Shown one piece after another: positions 1 to 8,154 of a stretch of 64,000 bases of DNA (positions are counted from its first letter, which is position 1; each line of letters opens with the position of its first letter). The notes beneath the pieces were generated by a model. The model saw only the letters and a program-made list of their open reading frames with translations, ran no database searches and was not told where the DNA came from. The stretch comes from Lacibacter luteus (GTDB taxonomy: Bacteria; Bacteroidota; Bacteroidia; Chitinophagales; Chitinophagaceae), in NCBI RefSeq assembly GCF_004118265.1, contig NZ_SDHW01000003.1, positions 124,001 through 188,000 of the forward strand. The letters run 5' to 3'. The position numbers were made by a program, and so were the translations under genes.

Positions 1-2
1 CC

Positions 3-419
3 TTCTTTATCCAGAGCCGCATCTTTAATTTATTCGATCATTGGCTGGAGAAAGTGCCCGGCATCAAGTTTATTTATACCACGGTAAAAGATTTTTTTGA
101 AGCCTTTGCCGGAGAGAAGAAGAAATTTAACCGGCCGGTGCTGGCCAACATCGACGATAACGATGTTTGGCGTGTTGGTTTTTTAACCCGTGATGAAGCT
201 GATGAATTTGGACTTAAAGATTATGTGGCGGTATATGTACCCATGAGTTATTCCATTGCAGGTAATGTATACCTTATACCAGCTAGCAGAATTAAATCGC
301 TTGAAGGCCATTTAACAGGAACAGAAGCTATGAAGTTTGCCATCAGCGGTGGTGTTACAAAAATGGATGAGGAAATTGAAGAGGAAATAATTAAGGAAGA
401 CGAAGCTGTTAAGAAATAA
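3..419 (+). CDS. DUF502 family membrane protein, C-terminal part (5' end outside window)
   Basis: The reading frame is open from base 3 of the window, so the gene starts upstream and only about 138 C-terminal residues are seen. The segment LEKVPGIKFIYTTVKDFFEAF followed by a beta-rich part with VAVYVPMSYSIAGNVYLIP is typical of DUF502 proteins, which have two N-terminal membrane helices and a soluble tail. The tail here ends in an acidic and lysine-rich stretch (EEIEEEIIKEDEAVKK). The GTG at 54 is an internal valine of a longer frame and not the start. The next gene begins 6 bases after the stop, so the two are probably cotranscribed. The biochemical role of DUF502 is unknown. Confidence 0.8.
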   Translation, partial: FFIQSRIFNLFDHWLEKVPGIKFIYTTVKDFFEAFAGEKKKFNRPVLANIDDNDVWRVGFLTRDEADEFGLKDYVAVYVPMSYSIAGNVYLIPASRIKSLEGHLTGTEAMKFAISGGVTKMDEEIEEEIIKEDEAVKK

Positions 420-424
420 CCCGC

Positions 425-1390
425 ATGAAGAAAGCGTTGATTGTAGTTGTTCTCTTATGTATTTCGCAGCAATGTTTTTGCTGGGGCTTTTTCGGGCACC
501 GTAAAATCAACTATCTCGCTGTATTTCTGTTGCCACCCGAAATGATCGGGTTTTATAAAACGCATATCGATTTTTTAACCGAACATTCTGTTGATCCGGA
601 TAAACGACGCTATGCAATACCGGAAGAAGGTCCACGACATTATATAGATATTGATCATTACGGCGAATATCCGTACAAAGATCTGCCACATAATTACGAC
701 AGTGCTGTTGCCAAATTTTCTGCTGATACAGTGAATGCTTATGGTATTGTTCCCTGGTGGGTGCAAACAATGCTGGGACGTTTAACCAATGCGTTTAAAG
801 AAAAGAACCAGGTAAAAATTTTAAAGTTAAGTGCAGAAATCGGTCATTACATTGCCGATGCGCATGTGCCGTTGCATGCTTCGCATAATCACAATGGGCA
901 GTTCACGAATCAAAATGGCATTCATGGGTTTTGGGAAAGTCGTGTACCGGAATTGTTAGCGGATAAGGAATTTGATTTCTGGATGGACAAAGCACAGCAT
1001 ATTAAAAACCCGGGACAATTTATGTGGGCAAGAGTATTGGAAAGTGCTGCAGCGGCCGATACTGTGTTGCGTTTAGAAAAAGAGTTAACGCAAACTACTC
1101 CTGCCGATCAGAAGTATTCATTTGAAAACAGGAACGGTATTACCATACGCACATACTCTACTTCGTTTACGACTGCCTATAATACAAAACTAAACGGCAT
1201 GGTAGAACGCCGTATGCGGCAAAGCATTTTTGCTGTTGCCAGTTTTTGGTACACCGCATGGATCAATGCAGGGCAGCCCGATCTGAAAAAACTCAGTAAC
1301 AAAGAATTTACTGCAGAAGAACTGAAAGAGTTTGAAGAATTAAATACAAACTGGCGCAACGGGAAAATTGTTGGGCGTGATCATGAGTAA
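425..1390 (+). CDS. S1/P1-type nuclease / zinc-dependent phospholipase C-like secreted protein
   Basis: A 321-aa protein with a hydrophobic export signal (MKKALIVVVLLCISQQCFC) directly followed by WGFFGHRKIN. An N-terminal Trp followed by a Gly-His pair is the hallmark of mature S1/P1 nucleases and related zinc enzymes, where the Trp amine and the His bind zinc. A second ligand cluster is visible around residues 138-175 (IGHYIADAHVPLHASHNHNG, then HGFWESRVPE), with several His and an Asp. The predicted role is a periplasmic or secreted trinuclear-zinc phosphodiesterase acting on nucleic acid or phospholipid. The two families cannot be told apart by eye, although Bacteroidota members with this pattern are usually named S1/P1 nuclease. 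Confidence 0.75.
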   Translation: MKKALIVVVLLCISQQCFCWGFFGHRKINYLAVFLLPPEMIGFYKTHIDFLTEHSVDPDKRRYAIPEEGPRHYIDIDHYGEYPYKDLPHNYDSAVAKFSADTVNAYGIVPWWVQTMLGRLTNAFKEKNQVKILKLSAEIGHYIADAHVPLHASHNHNGQFTNQNGIHGFWESRVPELLADKEFDFWMDKAQHIKNPGQFMWARVLESAAAADTVLRLEKELTQTTPADQKYSFENRNGITIRTYSTSFTTAYNTKLNGMVERRMRQSIFAVASFWYTAWINAGQPDLKKLSNKEFTAEELKEFEELNTNWRNGKIVGRDHE

Positions 1391-1487
1391 AATTGCTGTG
1401 CAATCTTCTTATGCTGTACAGTGTGCGATAAATGATATCGAATGCCGGCATTCTTTTATCTGCATTAATCAGCAATGAACAAAGCTG

Positions 1488-1495
1488 TACATTTG
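1488..1495 (+). promoter_or_regulatory. Bacteroidota -7 promoter element
   Basis: TACATTTG matches the TAnnTTTG -7 consensus of Bacteroidota sigma-A promoters exactly. It lies 19 bases before the ATG of the Crp/Fnr gene. No good TTG -33 element is seen at the usual 19-base spacing. Confidence 0.5.
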
Positions 1496-1514
1496 AAGGC
1501 TCAACAGGCTGTTT

Positions 1515-2093
1515 ATGTTCGAACTTCTTATTAAGAGTATACAGGATAAAGTACCTTCTACCGAAGAGGAACTGCATTTGTGTAAAACGCATTTCACTCC
1601 AAAGCGGCTAAGACGCAAACAATTTCTGTTACAGGAAGGTGATGTATGCAACCGTATGGCCTTTATTGAAAAAGGAGCCTTATATTCTTATACTACCGAT
1701 GCAAAAGGCGGGCAACGTGTAATGCAGTTTGCTTTTGAAGGCTTCTGGATATCTGATCTGTATAGTTTTTTTACAAGAGAAGAATCGAAACTGAACATTG
1801 AAGCGCTGGAAGATTGTGAATTGTTACTGCTCGATCATGAACAACACGATTACCTGTTAAAAAACGTACGCCAGTACGAAACTTATATCCGCATTTTATA
1901 CCAGAATGCATATGTTGCCTTACAGCAAAGAATTGAAGGCACTCTTGGTTTAACAGCCGAAGAAAAATATTCTCACCTGGTTGAACAATATGCTACTATT
2001 GTAAACCGTGTGCCGCAACATTTAATTGCATCGTACTTAGGTATTACTCCCGAAACACTCAGCCGCATACGCAAGCAAATGGCTTCCCGTTAA
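1515..2093 (+). CDS. Crp/Fnr family transcriptional regulator
   Basis: A 192-aa protein of normal family length. Residues ~20-125 form the cyclic-nucleotide-binding-type barrel (LLQEGDVCNRMAFIEKGALY, then a beta-rich part). A long dimer helix follows, and the C-terminus holds the helix-turn-helix with recognition helix SYLGITPETLSRIRKQ. There is no Fnr-type cysteine cluster, and the PRxSR phosphate-binding signature of true CRP is absent, so the effector is unknown. The gene stands alone with its own promoter. Three palindromes of the TnnCA-N2-TGTCA type lie just past its stop codon, ahead of the redox gene group. Regulation of that group by this protein is an inference from position. Confidence 0.9.
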   Translation: MFELLIKSIQDKVPSTEEELHLCKTHFTPKRLRRKQFLLQEGDVCNRMAFIEKGALYSYTTDAKGGQRVMQFAFEGFWISDLYSFFTREESKLNIEALEDCELLLLDHEQHDYLLKNVRQYETYIRILYQNAYVALQQRIEGTLGLTAEEKYSHLVEQYATIVNRVPQHLIASYLGITPETLSRIRKQMASR

Positions 2094-2101
2094 TTTCTTC
2101 T

Positions 2102-2158
2102 TGACATATGTCAAGATTTCTCTTATCATATGTCAATACCTTTTCTTATCACATGTCA
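2102..2158. promoter_or_regulatory. Three tandem operator-like palindromes, 22-23 bp apart
   Basis: Three sites fit TnnCA-N2-TGTCA: 2102-2113 (perfect palindrome TTGACATATGTCAA with flanks), 2124-2135 (TATCATATGTCA) and 2147-2158 (TATCACATGTCA). The TGTCA halves are spaced 22 and 23 bases, about two helical turns, so a bound dimer would face the same side each time. They end 24 bases before the -7 element at 2183. Likely activator or repressor sites for the downstream group, with the adjacent Crp/Fnr protein as the obvious candidate. Confidence 0.6.
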
Positions 2159-2182
2159 TTGGAGCAGGGCCTGGACAGATGG

Positions 2183-2190
2183 TAGTTTTG
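2183..2190 (+). promoter_or_regulatory. Bacteroidota -7 promoter element
   Basis: TAGTTTTG is a perfect TAnnTTTG match, 19 bases before the ATG at 2210. An ATTG at 2158-2161 could serve as the -33 element with 21-base spacing. It overlaps the edge of the third palindrome. Confidence 0.6.
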
Positions 2191-2209
2191 CATTATCAAA
2201 TTGATTGAT

Positions 2210-2872
2210 ATGCAAACAAAAAGAACCATCGCAATTTTAGGAGCTTCCGGTAACATGGGCTCTGCAATTGCAAAGGCGCTTGCAAAAGGCAACGATCGTT
2301 TACTGCTCATCAGCAAAGAAGAAGAAAAGTTAGAGGCGTTAAAAACAGTAATTACGAACGAATATCCTTTAGCAGATATTGAAGGAATGACCTGTGCGAT
2401 GCATGGAAGTTGGGAAGCAGATATTATTATACTCGCCACACCTTACGAAGCACAAACCGATGTAGCAGAGAAGATACGTGAAGTTGCAAGTCAGAAAATT
2501 GTGATCAGTATTGCCAATCCGCTTAATGCAACATACGATGCGCTCGTAACCAATCCCGAAACAAGTGCTGCAGAAGAACTGCAGGCATTATTACCGCATT
2601 CGAAAGTGGTGAAAGCGTTTAATACAACCTACGCTGCAAATTTTGCACAAACAGTGATCGATGGTAAACAGGCCGATGCATTTATAGCAGGCAACAATGA
2701 ATCTGCTTTGGAAACAACAGCTGAGCTTGTAAAAACAACTGGCTTCAATCCCATTATTGCAGGTAAACTTTCTGTAAGCCGCACATTGGAAGCAATGCAG
2801 TTGTTGCTGATACAACTTACCATGAAATACAAATATAACTGGCTGGCTGGTTGGAAAATTCTGCATCAATAG
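2210..2872 (+). CDS. NADPH-dependent F420 reductase-like oxidoreductase
   Basis: A 220-aa protein with an N-terminal Rossmann fold (IAILGASGNMGSAIAKAL, residues ~6-24). Later come DIIILATPYEAQ and VVKAFNTTYAANF, characteristic of the coenzyme-F420-dependent NADP oxidoreductase family. Bacteroidota lack F420, so it probably acts on another NAD(P)H-coupled substrate. The ATG at 2210 is preferred over an in-frame TTG nine bases upstream, because it gives the usual short N-terminus and fits the promoter. It is the first gene of a same-strand group with YceI, DoxX and DODA proteins, suggesting a redox or quinone-stress role. Confidence 0.8.
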   Translation: MQTKRTIAILGASGNMGSAIAKALAKGNDRLLLISKEEEKLEALKTVITNEYPLADIEGMTCAMHGSWEADIIILATPYEAQTDVAEKIREVASQKIVISIANPLNATYDALVTNPETSAAEELQALLPHSKVVKAFNTTYAANFAQTVIDGKQADAFIAGNNESALETTAELVKTTGFNPIIAGKLSVSRTLEAMQLLLIQLTMKYKYNWLAGWKILHQ

Positions 2873-2942
2873 AAACGAAAACCCAAAACACAATATTCAA
2901 GACTTAAATCAAAAATCAAATAAACATAAACAAACAACAAAC

Positions 2943-3512
2943 ATGAAAAAGGTAGCAATTATTCTCTCGGTATTTTTTTTAGCAACTGCATTTACAACCG
3001 TTGCAGTATGGAAAAATGATAAAGCACACTCACAGCTTGCATTCACCGTAACACACTTAGGTGTTTCAGATGTATCAGGAACCTTCAACGATTTTGATGT
3101 GGAAGTAAAATCAGCAAAGCCCGATTTCAGCGATGCAGAGTTTACGCTGTCTGCAAAAGTTGCATCGATCGATACTAGAATTGAAATGCGTGACAACCAT
3201 TTAAAGAGCCCTGATTTTTTTGACGCAACAAAATATCCTGAACTTACTTTCAAGAGCACCGGCATTAAAAACGTTGGTAAGAACAAATACAAACTCAGCG
3301 GTAACCTTACATTAAAAGGCATCAGCAAACCGGTTGTGTTAGACTTAGTGTACAGAGGTGTTGTTGAAAATCCAATGAGCAAAAAACAAACTGCAGGTTT
3401 CCAGTTATCTGGAGTTATTAAGCGTTCTGACTTTGCATTGGGTAGTGGTTTTCCTGCTCCAATGCTCAGCGATGAAGTAGTAATTAAAGCAGATGGCGAA
3501 TTTGCACAATAA
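2943..3512 (+). CDS. YceI family periplasmic protein
   Basis: A 189-aa protein with an N-terminal signal (MKKVAIILSVFFLATAFTTV), then the lipocalin-like YceI fold: WKNDKAHSQLAFTVTHLGVS, then SGTFNDFD, and the late LTLKGISKPVVLDL segment. YceI proteins bind long isoprenoid chains such as polyprenyl or quinone-like lipids in the periplasm. The length and motifs are normal. It sits 70 bases behind the oxidoreductase and 21 bases ahead of the DoxX gene, in the same orientation. Confidence 0.92.
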   Translation: MKKVAIILSVFFLATAFTTVAVWKNDKAHSQLAFTVTHLGVSDVSGTFNDFDVEVKSAKPDFSDAEFTLSAKVASIDTRIEMRDNHLKSPDFFDATKYPELTFKSTGIKNVGKNKYKLSGNLTLKGISKPVVLDLVYRGVVENPMSKKQTAGFQLSGVIKRSDFALGSGFPAPMLSDEVVIKADGEFAQ

Positions 3513-3533
3513 TTAATTTAAAGAACTAAGTGT

Positions 3534-3977
3534 ATGAAGAAGTTATTAAGTATTGAGGCCGGCGGAAACGCAGTAAACATTGCAGCATTGTTTGTACGTA
3601 TTACAGCAGCAGCATTAATGTTATCACATGGATTACCTAAACTGGCTTATTTGTTTTCGGGCAGCCCGATACAGTTTCCTGAAGTGTTTGGTATGCGTTC
3701 GGATGTATCGTTGATGCTCACCGTATTTGCAGAAGTGATCTGTTCGTTTTTTATTCTGTTAGGATTGGGTACACGCCTTGCAGTTATTCCATTGATCGTT
3801 ACAATGCTGGTGGCAGTGTTATTGATCCATTCGGCCGATCCGTTTGCAAAACAGGAACCGGGTATTCATTATCTCATTTTGTATGTAATACTTTTTATTA
3901 CAGGCAGCGGTAAATATTCTGTCGATTATCTTTTACAACGTAAGCAACAGGCAGGAATGGTTTGGACAAACAGGTAA
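3534..3977 (+). CDS. DoxX family membrane protein
   Basis: A 147-aa integral membrane protein with four hydrophobic helices (residues ~18-38, 60-78, 84-103 and 113-130). The first helix contains RITAAALMLSHGLPKL, and FAEVICSFFILLGLGTRLA follows, the standard DoxX pattern. DoxX proteins are subunits of thiosulfate:quinone oxidoreductase or of redox-stress complexes. Its place between YceI and a dioxygenase, each within about 35 bases, supports a shared membrane redox function, but the substrate cannot be deduced. Confidence 0.9.
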   Translation: MKKLLSIEAGGNAVNIAALFVRITAAALMLSHGLPKLAYLFSGSPIQFPEVFGMRSDVSLMLTVFAEVICSFFILLGLGTRLAVIPLIVTMLVAVLLIHSADPFAKQEPGIHYLILYVILFITGSGKYSVDYLLQRKQQAGMVWTNR

Positions 3978-4011
3978 GGCAATCGTAAAAAGCAACGTAA
4001 GCAATCGTTCC

Positions 4012-4893
4012 ATGCAACGAAAACATTTTATAACAACTATTTTAACAGGAGCAGCAGGTATGACAGGCTTGGCAGCGTTCAATCGCTTTACAGATGATCT
4101 TACGGAAGAAGACCAATTGATGCCGGTACTGTTCATTGGACATGGTTCGCCCATGAATGGAATTGAAAACAATGAGTTTAGCAGAAGATGGGCGAAGATG
4201 GCTACTGAAATTCCAACACCCAAAGCGGTGTTGGTGGTATCGGCACATTGGTTTACGAAAGGCACGCATATTACTGCAATGGATTTTCCTGAAACCATTC
4301 ACGACTTTGGCGGTTTTCCACAAGCGTTGTTTGATGTTCAGTATCCGGCGCCCGGCGCTCCTGATTTAGCAAAAGAAACAAAGTCGTTGATCCATTCGGC
4401 AGATGTTGGATTGAGTCACGACTGGGGATTGGATCATGGTGCATGGACCATCATCCGTCATATGTATCCAAAAGCAAACATTCCGGTTTTGCAGTTGAGT
4501 ATTGATTATACAAAAGGGCCGCAATACCATTATGATCTTGCAAAGGAGTTGTACAGTTTACGTAAGAAAGGCGTGTTGATCATTGGCAGTGGTAACATGG
4601 TTCATAATTTACGAATGGTGGCATGGGATAAATTGGATGCACCGGAATATGGTTACGATTGGGCATTGCAGATGAATAATACATTTAAAGAGCTGATCGC
4701 AAATAAAACACACGATAAACTCATTCACTATTCTTTGCTGGGAAGAGAAGCACAACTTTCTATTCCAACACCTGAACATTACCTGCCTTTGTTATATACG
4801 TTGGGTTTACAAAACAGTAAAGAAGATGTTTCATTCTTTAATGATAAAGCCGTTGGCGGATCGTTAACGATGACATCGGTTAAAATAGGTTGA
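4012..4893 (+). CDS. ygiD: 4,5-DOPA dioxygenase extradiol family protein
   Basis: A 293-aa class III extradiol dioxygenase. After an N-terminal export-like stretch (MQRKHFITTILTGAAG) the fold begins at MPVLFIGHGSPMN, where the His is a metal ligand. VVSAHWFTKG and HDFGGFPQALFDVQYPAPG follow, and LDHGAWTIIRHMYPKA and GSGNMVHNLR carry further active-site His residues. The family opens catechol-type rings and is known as YgiD in enterobacteria. Most YgiD proteins are cytoplasmic, so the ~30-residue hydrophobic leader is unusual and suggests export. A strong terminator follows at 4913, closing the gene group. Confidence 0.88.
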   Translation: MQRKHFITTILTGAAGMTGLAAFNRFTDDLTEEDQLMPVLFIGHGSPMNGIENNEFSRRWAKMATEIPTPKAVLVVSAHWFTKGTHITAMDFPETIHDFGGFPQALFDVQYPAPGAPDLAKETKSLIHSADVGLSHDWGLDHGAWTIIRHMYPKANIPVLQLSIDYTKGPQYHYDLAKELYSLRKKGVLIIGSGNMVHNLRMVAWDKLDAPEYGYDWALQMNNTFKELIANKTHDKLIHYSLLGREAQLSIPTPEHYLPLLYTLGLQNSKEDVSFFNDKAVGGSLTMTSVKIG

Positions 4894-4912
4894 TGATGAT
4901 AAGGTTTAATGA

Positions 4913-4947
4913 AAAGGAGTTGCAGTACTGCAACTCCTTTGTTTTTT
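4913..4947 (+). terminator. Rho-independent terminator after the DODA gene
   Basis: A perfect palindrome covers 4913-4940 (AAAGGAGTTGCAG paired with CTGCAACTCCTTT around a central TA) and is followed by G and six T. It faces the convergent GH43-like gene, whose stop is at 4970. Confidence 0.85.
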
Positions 4948-4969
4948 AATGCTGTAATAGTTCAGTTTA

Positions 4970-6004
4970 TCAATCCATATCGGGTAAATGAAAATCAAAA
5001 GGTTCATCACGGGTTGCTTCCAATGTACCATTTACAAATTTTAAAGGGGCTACCTGTATGCTTGTGCGATGGTTGGTATGAAACCATTGTCCATCAGGAT
5101 CTGGTTTTGTTTCGCCATGAATTTTTCTGCCGGGATGTGTGAAGTAAAAGATGTAAGCTTTATCACCCACAACAACCACATCACCATGCGCACCACTTGG
5201 TGTATCATCTTCACGTTTACTTGGCTTGTCTAAAAGAAGTCCTTGTTTGTCCCAATGTTCCAGATCGGTTGAACGGTACAAACGCATGCCCTGCCACTCA
5301 TCCGTTAACATCCAGTAATAATCTTTATAGCGAAAAACTTTTGGTCCTTCATGTGCTTTGCCACCAATAGCTGGCTCTCGTGCTGTTTCCCAATTTTTTA
5401 AGTCGCTCGATTCAGACATCATCGTAACAGAACCTCTTGTTTCATCTTTATACCAAATGCGGAAACGTCCATCCGGTTTTTTATAGATCGTTGCATCAAT
5501 TACTTTATCCGATGAAAGTTTTAATGGCTGATCGTATTTCCAATCCCAAAGATCTTTGCTGGTAAAATGTACAATTTGTGAAGGGCCGCCCCAATGATTG
5601 CGTACTCCTTTTATATACACCACAAACATGTGGTACTCGTTATTGTGATAAATAATATCAGGAGCCCAGAATGTATTCATTCCTTTTTCAAACTCGAGAT
5701 CAAGATAACCTCTGAACAACCATGTTTGCCCATGATTGGAAGAGGAAGCTACACCAATGCGTGTACCATAATAAGCGGCAACATCCTGTGTTGGCATATT
5801 TGCTCTTCTTGCAGAATAAAACATCCACCAGTTTTTTTCAATCTTATTCCAAACCAAAACAGGATCGGCAGCACCATCGTAAATAGGATCACGAAAAAGC
5901 GGAGCAGGTGCTTTGTGAAAAACAGAATCGGTTTTTTGTGCAAGACTGTTTACACTTGATAAAACAGATAAAGCTAAAAGAAGAATATGAATTTGTTTTC
6001 TCAT
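4970..6004 (-). CDS. Glycoside hydrolase family 43-like secreted beta-propeller protein
   Basis: The mature protein follows a signal peptide (MRKQIHILLLALSVLSSVNS, cleavage near AQ). I chose the ATG at 6004 because it puts the basic end of the signal at the N-terminus; a longer frame reaches 6031. Repeated propeller blades are visible: GAADPVLVWNKIEKNWWMFY, FWAPDIIYHNNEYHMFV, IDATIYKKPDGRFRIWYKDE and HEGPKVFRYKDYYWMLTDEW. The DP in blade 1, the D in the IDATI blade and the E in HEGP fit the acidic catalytic layout of GH43/GH117-type enzymes. The substrate is unknown. The neighbouring PhyH, second propeller and GH32 genes suggest a plant or algal sugar locus. Confidence 0.75.
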   Translation of the reverse strand: MRKQIHILLLALSVLSSVNSLAQKTDSVFHKAPAPLFRDPIYDGAADPVLVWNKIEKNWWMFYSARRANMPTQDVAAYYGTRIGVASSSNHGQTWLFRGYLDLEFEKGMNTFWAPDIIYHNNEYHMFVVYIKGVRNHWGGPSQIVHFTSKDLWDWKYDQPLKLSSDKVIDATIYKKPDGRFRIWYKDETRGSVTMMSESSDLKNWETAREPAIGGKAHEGPKVFRYKDYYWMLTDEWQGMRLYRSTDLEHWDKQGLLLDKPSKREDDTPSGAHGDVVVVGDKAYIFYFTHPGRKIHGETKPDPDGQWFHTNHRTSIQVAPLKFVNGTLEATRDEPFDFHLPDMD

Positions 6005-6092
6005 AAAGAAAAGTTGTTGCTTTACCATCATTCTTTTTAACGCTGTTAAATTGAAATTAGTAATACAGCTATGTGCTCGTGTTAACAGTTAA

Positions 6093-6905
6093 TTAAATCA
6101 ACGGGTTTAATTCAGATGCAGCGAGGCTTCTCGGTTCTAAACCACAAAGCCATTTTTGTCTGTCGGCTTCCTGGTGTTCATTTTGTGGAGGAATAATTTT
6201 AGCACCATCAGCAAAATAAATAATGGTCATTACCTCTCTCGTGTTAGTAGATGTATTACCGGGAGCTGAGTGCAAAGTCCATCCATAATGCCAGGTAGCA
6301 TCGCCTGCCTGCATTGCTGTTGCCCGTTCAATGGCAAACTGTTTATCGTGGATGTATTGTTCAAGTATTTTTTCTGATTGATCGGAGATCGCAATGTTTT
6401 CAACGAAACCTGCTTTATGCGAACCAGATGCAAACGTAAGCATACCCATCTCTTCGTTAATATCAATCAACGGCATCCACATGGTAATTGTTTGCGTTGT
6501 ATCCAATGGCCAGTAATATTGATCCTGGTGCCAGGGAGTATAACCTCCGCCTGGTTCTTTATACAAAGCCTGGTCGTGGTAAATACGCACATGCTCAACA
6601 CCTAACAAGTCGGCAGCAATTTTTGCAAAACGTTTTGCAAGTGTAAACTGTTTTACTTCTTCATCAACCATCCACAAATTCATGATCTGCAAAAAAGCTT
6701 TGCCATACGTATCTCTATCCTGCAACGCACGTTTTTCTGTATTGTATTGGTAAGCTGCTTTGTTAATGCTGTTGCGGTAAACAGCTATTTCATCTTTACT
6801 TACAATTGAAGGAGTGAGTGTGTGGCCTTTTCTTTGGAAATCGGCGATCTGTTCTTCACTGATGTTTATTTCAGTATCTAATGCAGGCAATTCGTTAATG
6901 AGCAT
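6093..6905 (-). CDS. Phytanoyl-CoA dioxygenase (PhyH) family protein
   Basis: A 270-aa Fe(II)/2-oxoglutarate oxygenase. The HxD part of the iron triad is seen in YTPWHQDQYYWPL (residues ~124-136). The distal His is in WHYGWTLHSAPGN near residue 210, with an Arg nearby (TREVM) that would bind 2-oxoglutarate. TITMWMPLIDINEEMGMLTF and GSHKAGF are typical PhyH core segments. No signal peptide is seen, so it should be cytoplasmic. It lies between two exported glycosidase-like genes on the same strand, so it may oxidise a sugar-derived or other small metabolite. The actual substrate cannot be told. Confidence 0.88.
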   Translation of the reverse strand: MLINELPALDTEINISEEQIADFQRKGHTLTPSIVSKDEIAVYRNSINKAAYQYNTEKRALQDRDTYGKAFLQIMNLWMVDEEVKQFTLAKRFAKIAADLLGVEHVRIYHDQALYKEPGGGYTPWHQDQYYWPLDTTQTITMWMPLIDINEEMGMLTFASGSHKAGFVENIAISDQSEKILEQYIHDKQFAIERATAMQAGDATWHYGWTLHSAPGNTSTNTREVMTIIYFADGAKIIPPQNEHQEADRQKWLCGLEPRSLAASELNPLI

Positions 6906-6953
6906 AAAAAAATTGTTGAGTGATTGACAGGAATAGAATCATAGCAGAATTCT

Positions 6954-7958
6954 TTATAGCAACACAGGTTTATCTTTCTTCCAAACTACTTCACGTTTCG
7001 AAATAAACCAAGTTCTTCCTTTATCGTTATTTCCCTGGTAAAATAAATAGGTTCTTCCGTTAGTATCCGTAAAAATATCCGGGTGCCCCGATTCGCTTTC
7101 GTTCCAGCTTCCTTTTTCGCCATTTTTCAAAAAGGGTTCAGTAAAAACTCTTGTCCACTTAACACCATCTGTACTTCTTGCCAAACCAATTTGCTGTGGC
7201 TCGTTGTTGTAACCACCTGCGTAAAACATATAGAGATACTTTCCACGTTTTATACAGGCTGCTGCTTCAATACAATTCTTTTCCCATGGTAGTTCCGGTT
7301 TTAAAATGGAATAGTCGGTTAATTGCGTCCATTCATTTTGATTGAATGAAGTATTCAATGGTGTTGACGCTACACCCTGCATTTGAATTTTGTAGGAAGT
7401 ATCACGTGTAGCGAAATAGAGAAAATATTTGTTGTTGAATTGTACCACTTCTGCATCAATGGCTCTGCCGCAGGTCCAATCACCTTTCGGACTGAAGATG
7501 GGGTTGGTTGTATTGCGGGTGAATGCTAATCCATCATCCGATACTGCATGACAAATGGCATCTTTCTTTCCATTGCCATAGGTTTGATAAAACAGATGCA
7601 CTTTGCCATCTTTAATAATTGCACCGGCAGCACACAAACCATTCTTTTCATAATCTGCAGCAGGTTTCAGTTCGCCTACTTTTTTCCAGTGTGTCAGATC
7701 AGTGCTTGCTGCGATACCAATACTCCAATTCTGAAAACGTACACCCGGTACAGAATAGTACATGAGGTAACGATTTTGATGGAAAACAACTTTGGGATCT
7801 TTTGCATAAGGCACGCCAATAGTTGTGGTATCTGCAAAATACATTTCAGGTTTTTGTGCAGTAACATCAACATTGATCGTAGTTAGGAGAACAAGTAAAC
7901 AAAGTTTCAAAACATGCTTACCCGTAATGCGGAAAAGGCCGGTAGAATTTACAGACAT
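6954..7958 (-). CDS. Glycoside hydrolase family 43-like secreted protein
   Basis: A 334-aa protein from the ATG at 7958, which places a hydrophobic signal (KLCLLVLLTTINVDVTAQ) close to the N-terminus. The longer frame from 8021 adds 21 unlikely residues. Propeller blades with acidic residues are visible: VPYAKDPKVVFHQNRYLMYY, CGRAIDAEVVQFNNKYFLYF, NCIEAAACIKRGKYLYMFYA and SGHPDIFTDTNGRTYLFYQG. This fits GH43/GH32-clan five-bladed enzymes that cleave arabinose-, xylose- or fructose-type linkages. It is divergent to the GH32 gene across a 196-base spacer, so the two may share control. Confidence 0.75.
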   Translation of the reverse strand: MSVNSTGLFRITGKHVLKLCLLVLLTTINVDVTAQKPEMYFADTTTIGVPYAKDPKVVFHQNRYLMYYSVPGVRFQNWSIGIAASTDLTHWKKVGELKPAADYEKNGLCAAGAIIKDGKVHLFYQTYGNGKKDAICHAVSDDGLAFTRNTTNPIFSPKGDWTCGRAIDAEVVQFNNKYFLYFATRDTSYKIQMQGVASTPLNTSFNQNEWTQLTDYSILKPELPWEKNCIEAAACIKRGKYLYMFYAGGYNNEPQQIGLARSTDGVKWTRVFTEPFLKNGEKGSWNESESGHPDIFTDTNGRTYLFYQGNNDKGRTWFISKREVVWKKDKPVLL

Positions 7959-8154
7959 GTACACAATCGTTTTACCAAAGAAAGCAGTAATTGCAGGAAA
8001 ATCTTGCTCTTTCAATATCAATCTTCATGCAATTTGTATCAAACAAATCGAAAAGCAGGGTTTTTCTAAAAGCAAAAAGATAGAATGATTACATTGTACG
8101 AAGAAACGACTCGGCTGAATGTTTGCTGCTCCGGAGGTATAAAAATTAGAACGA

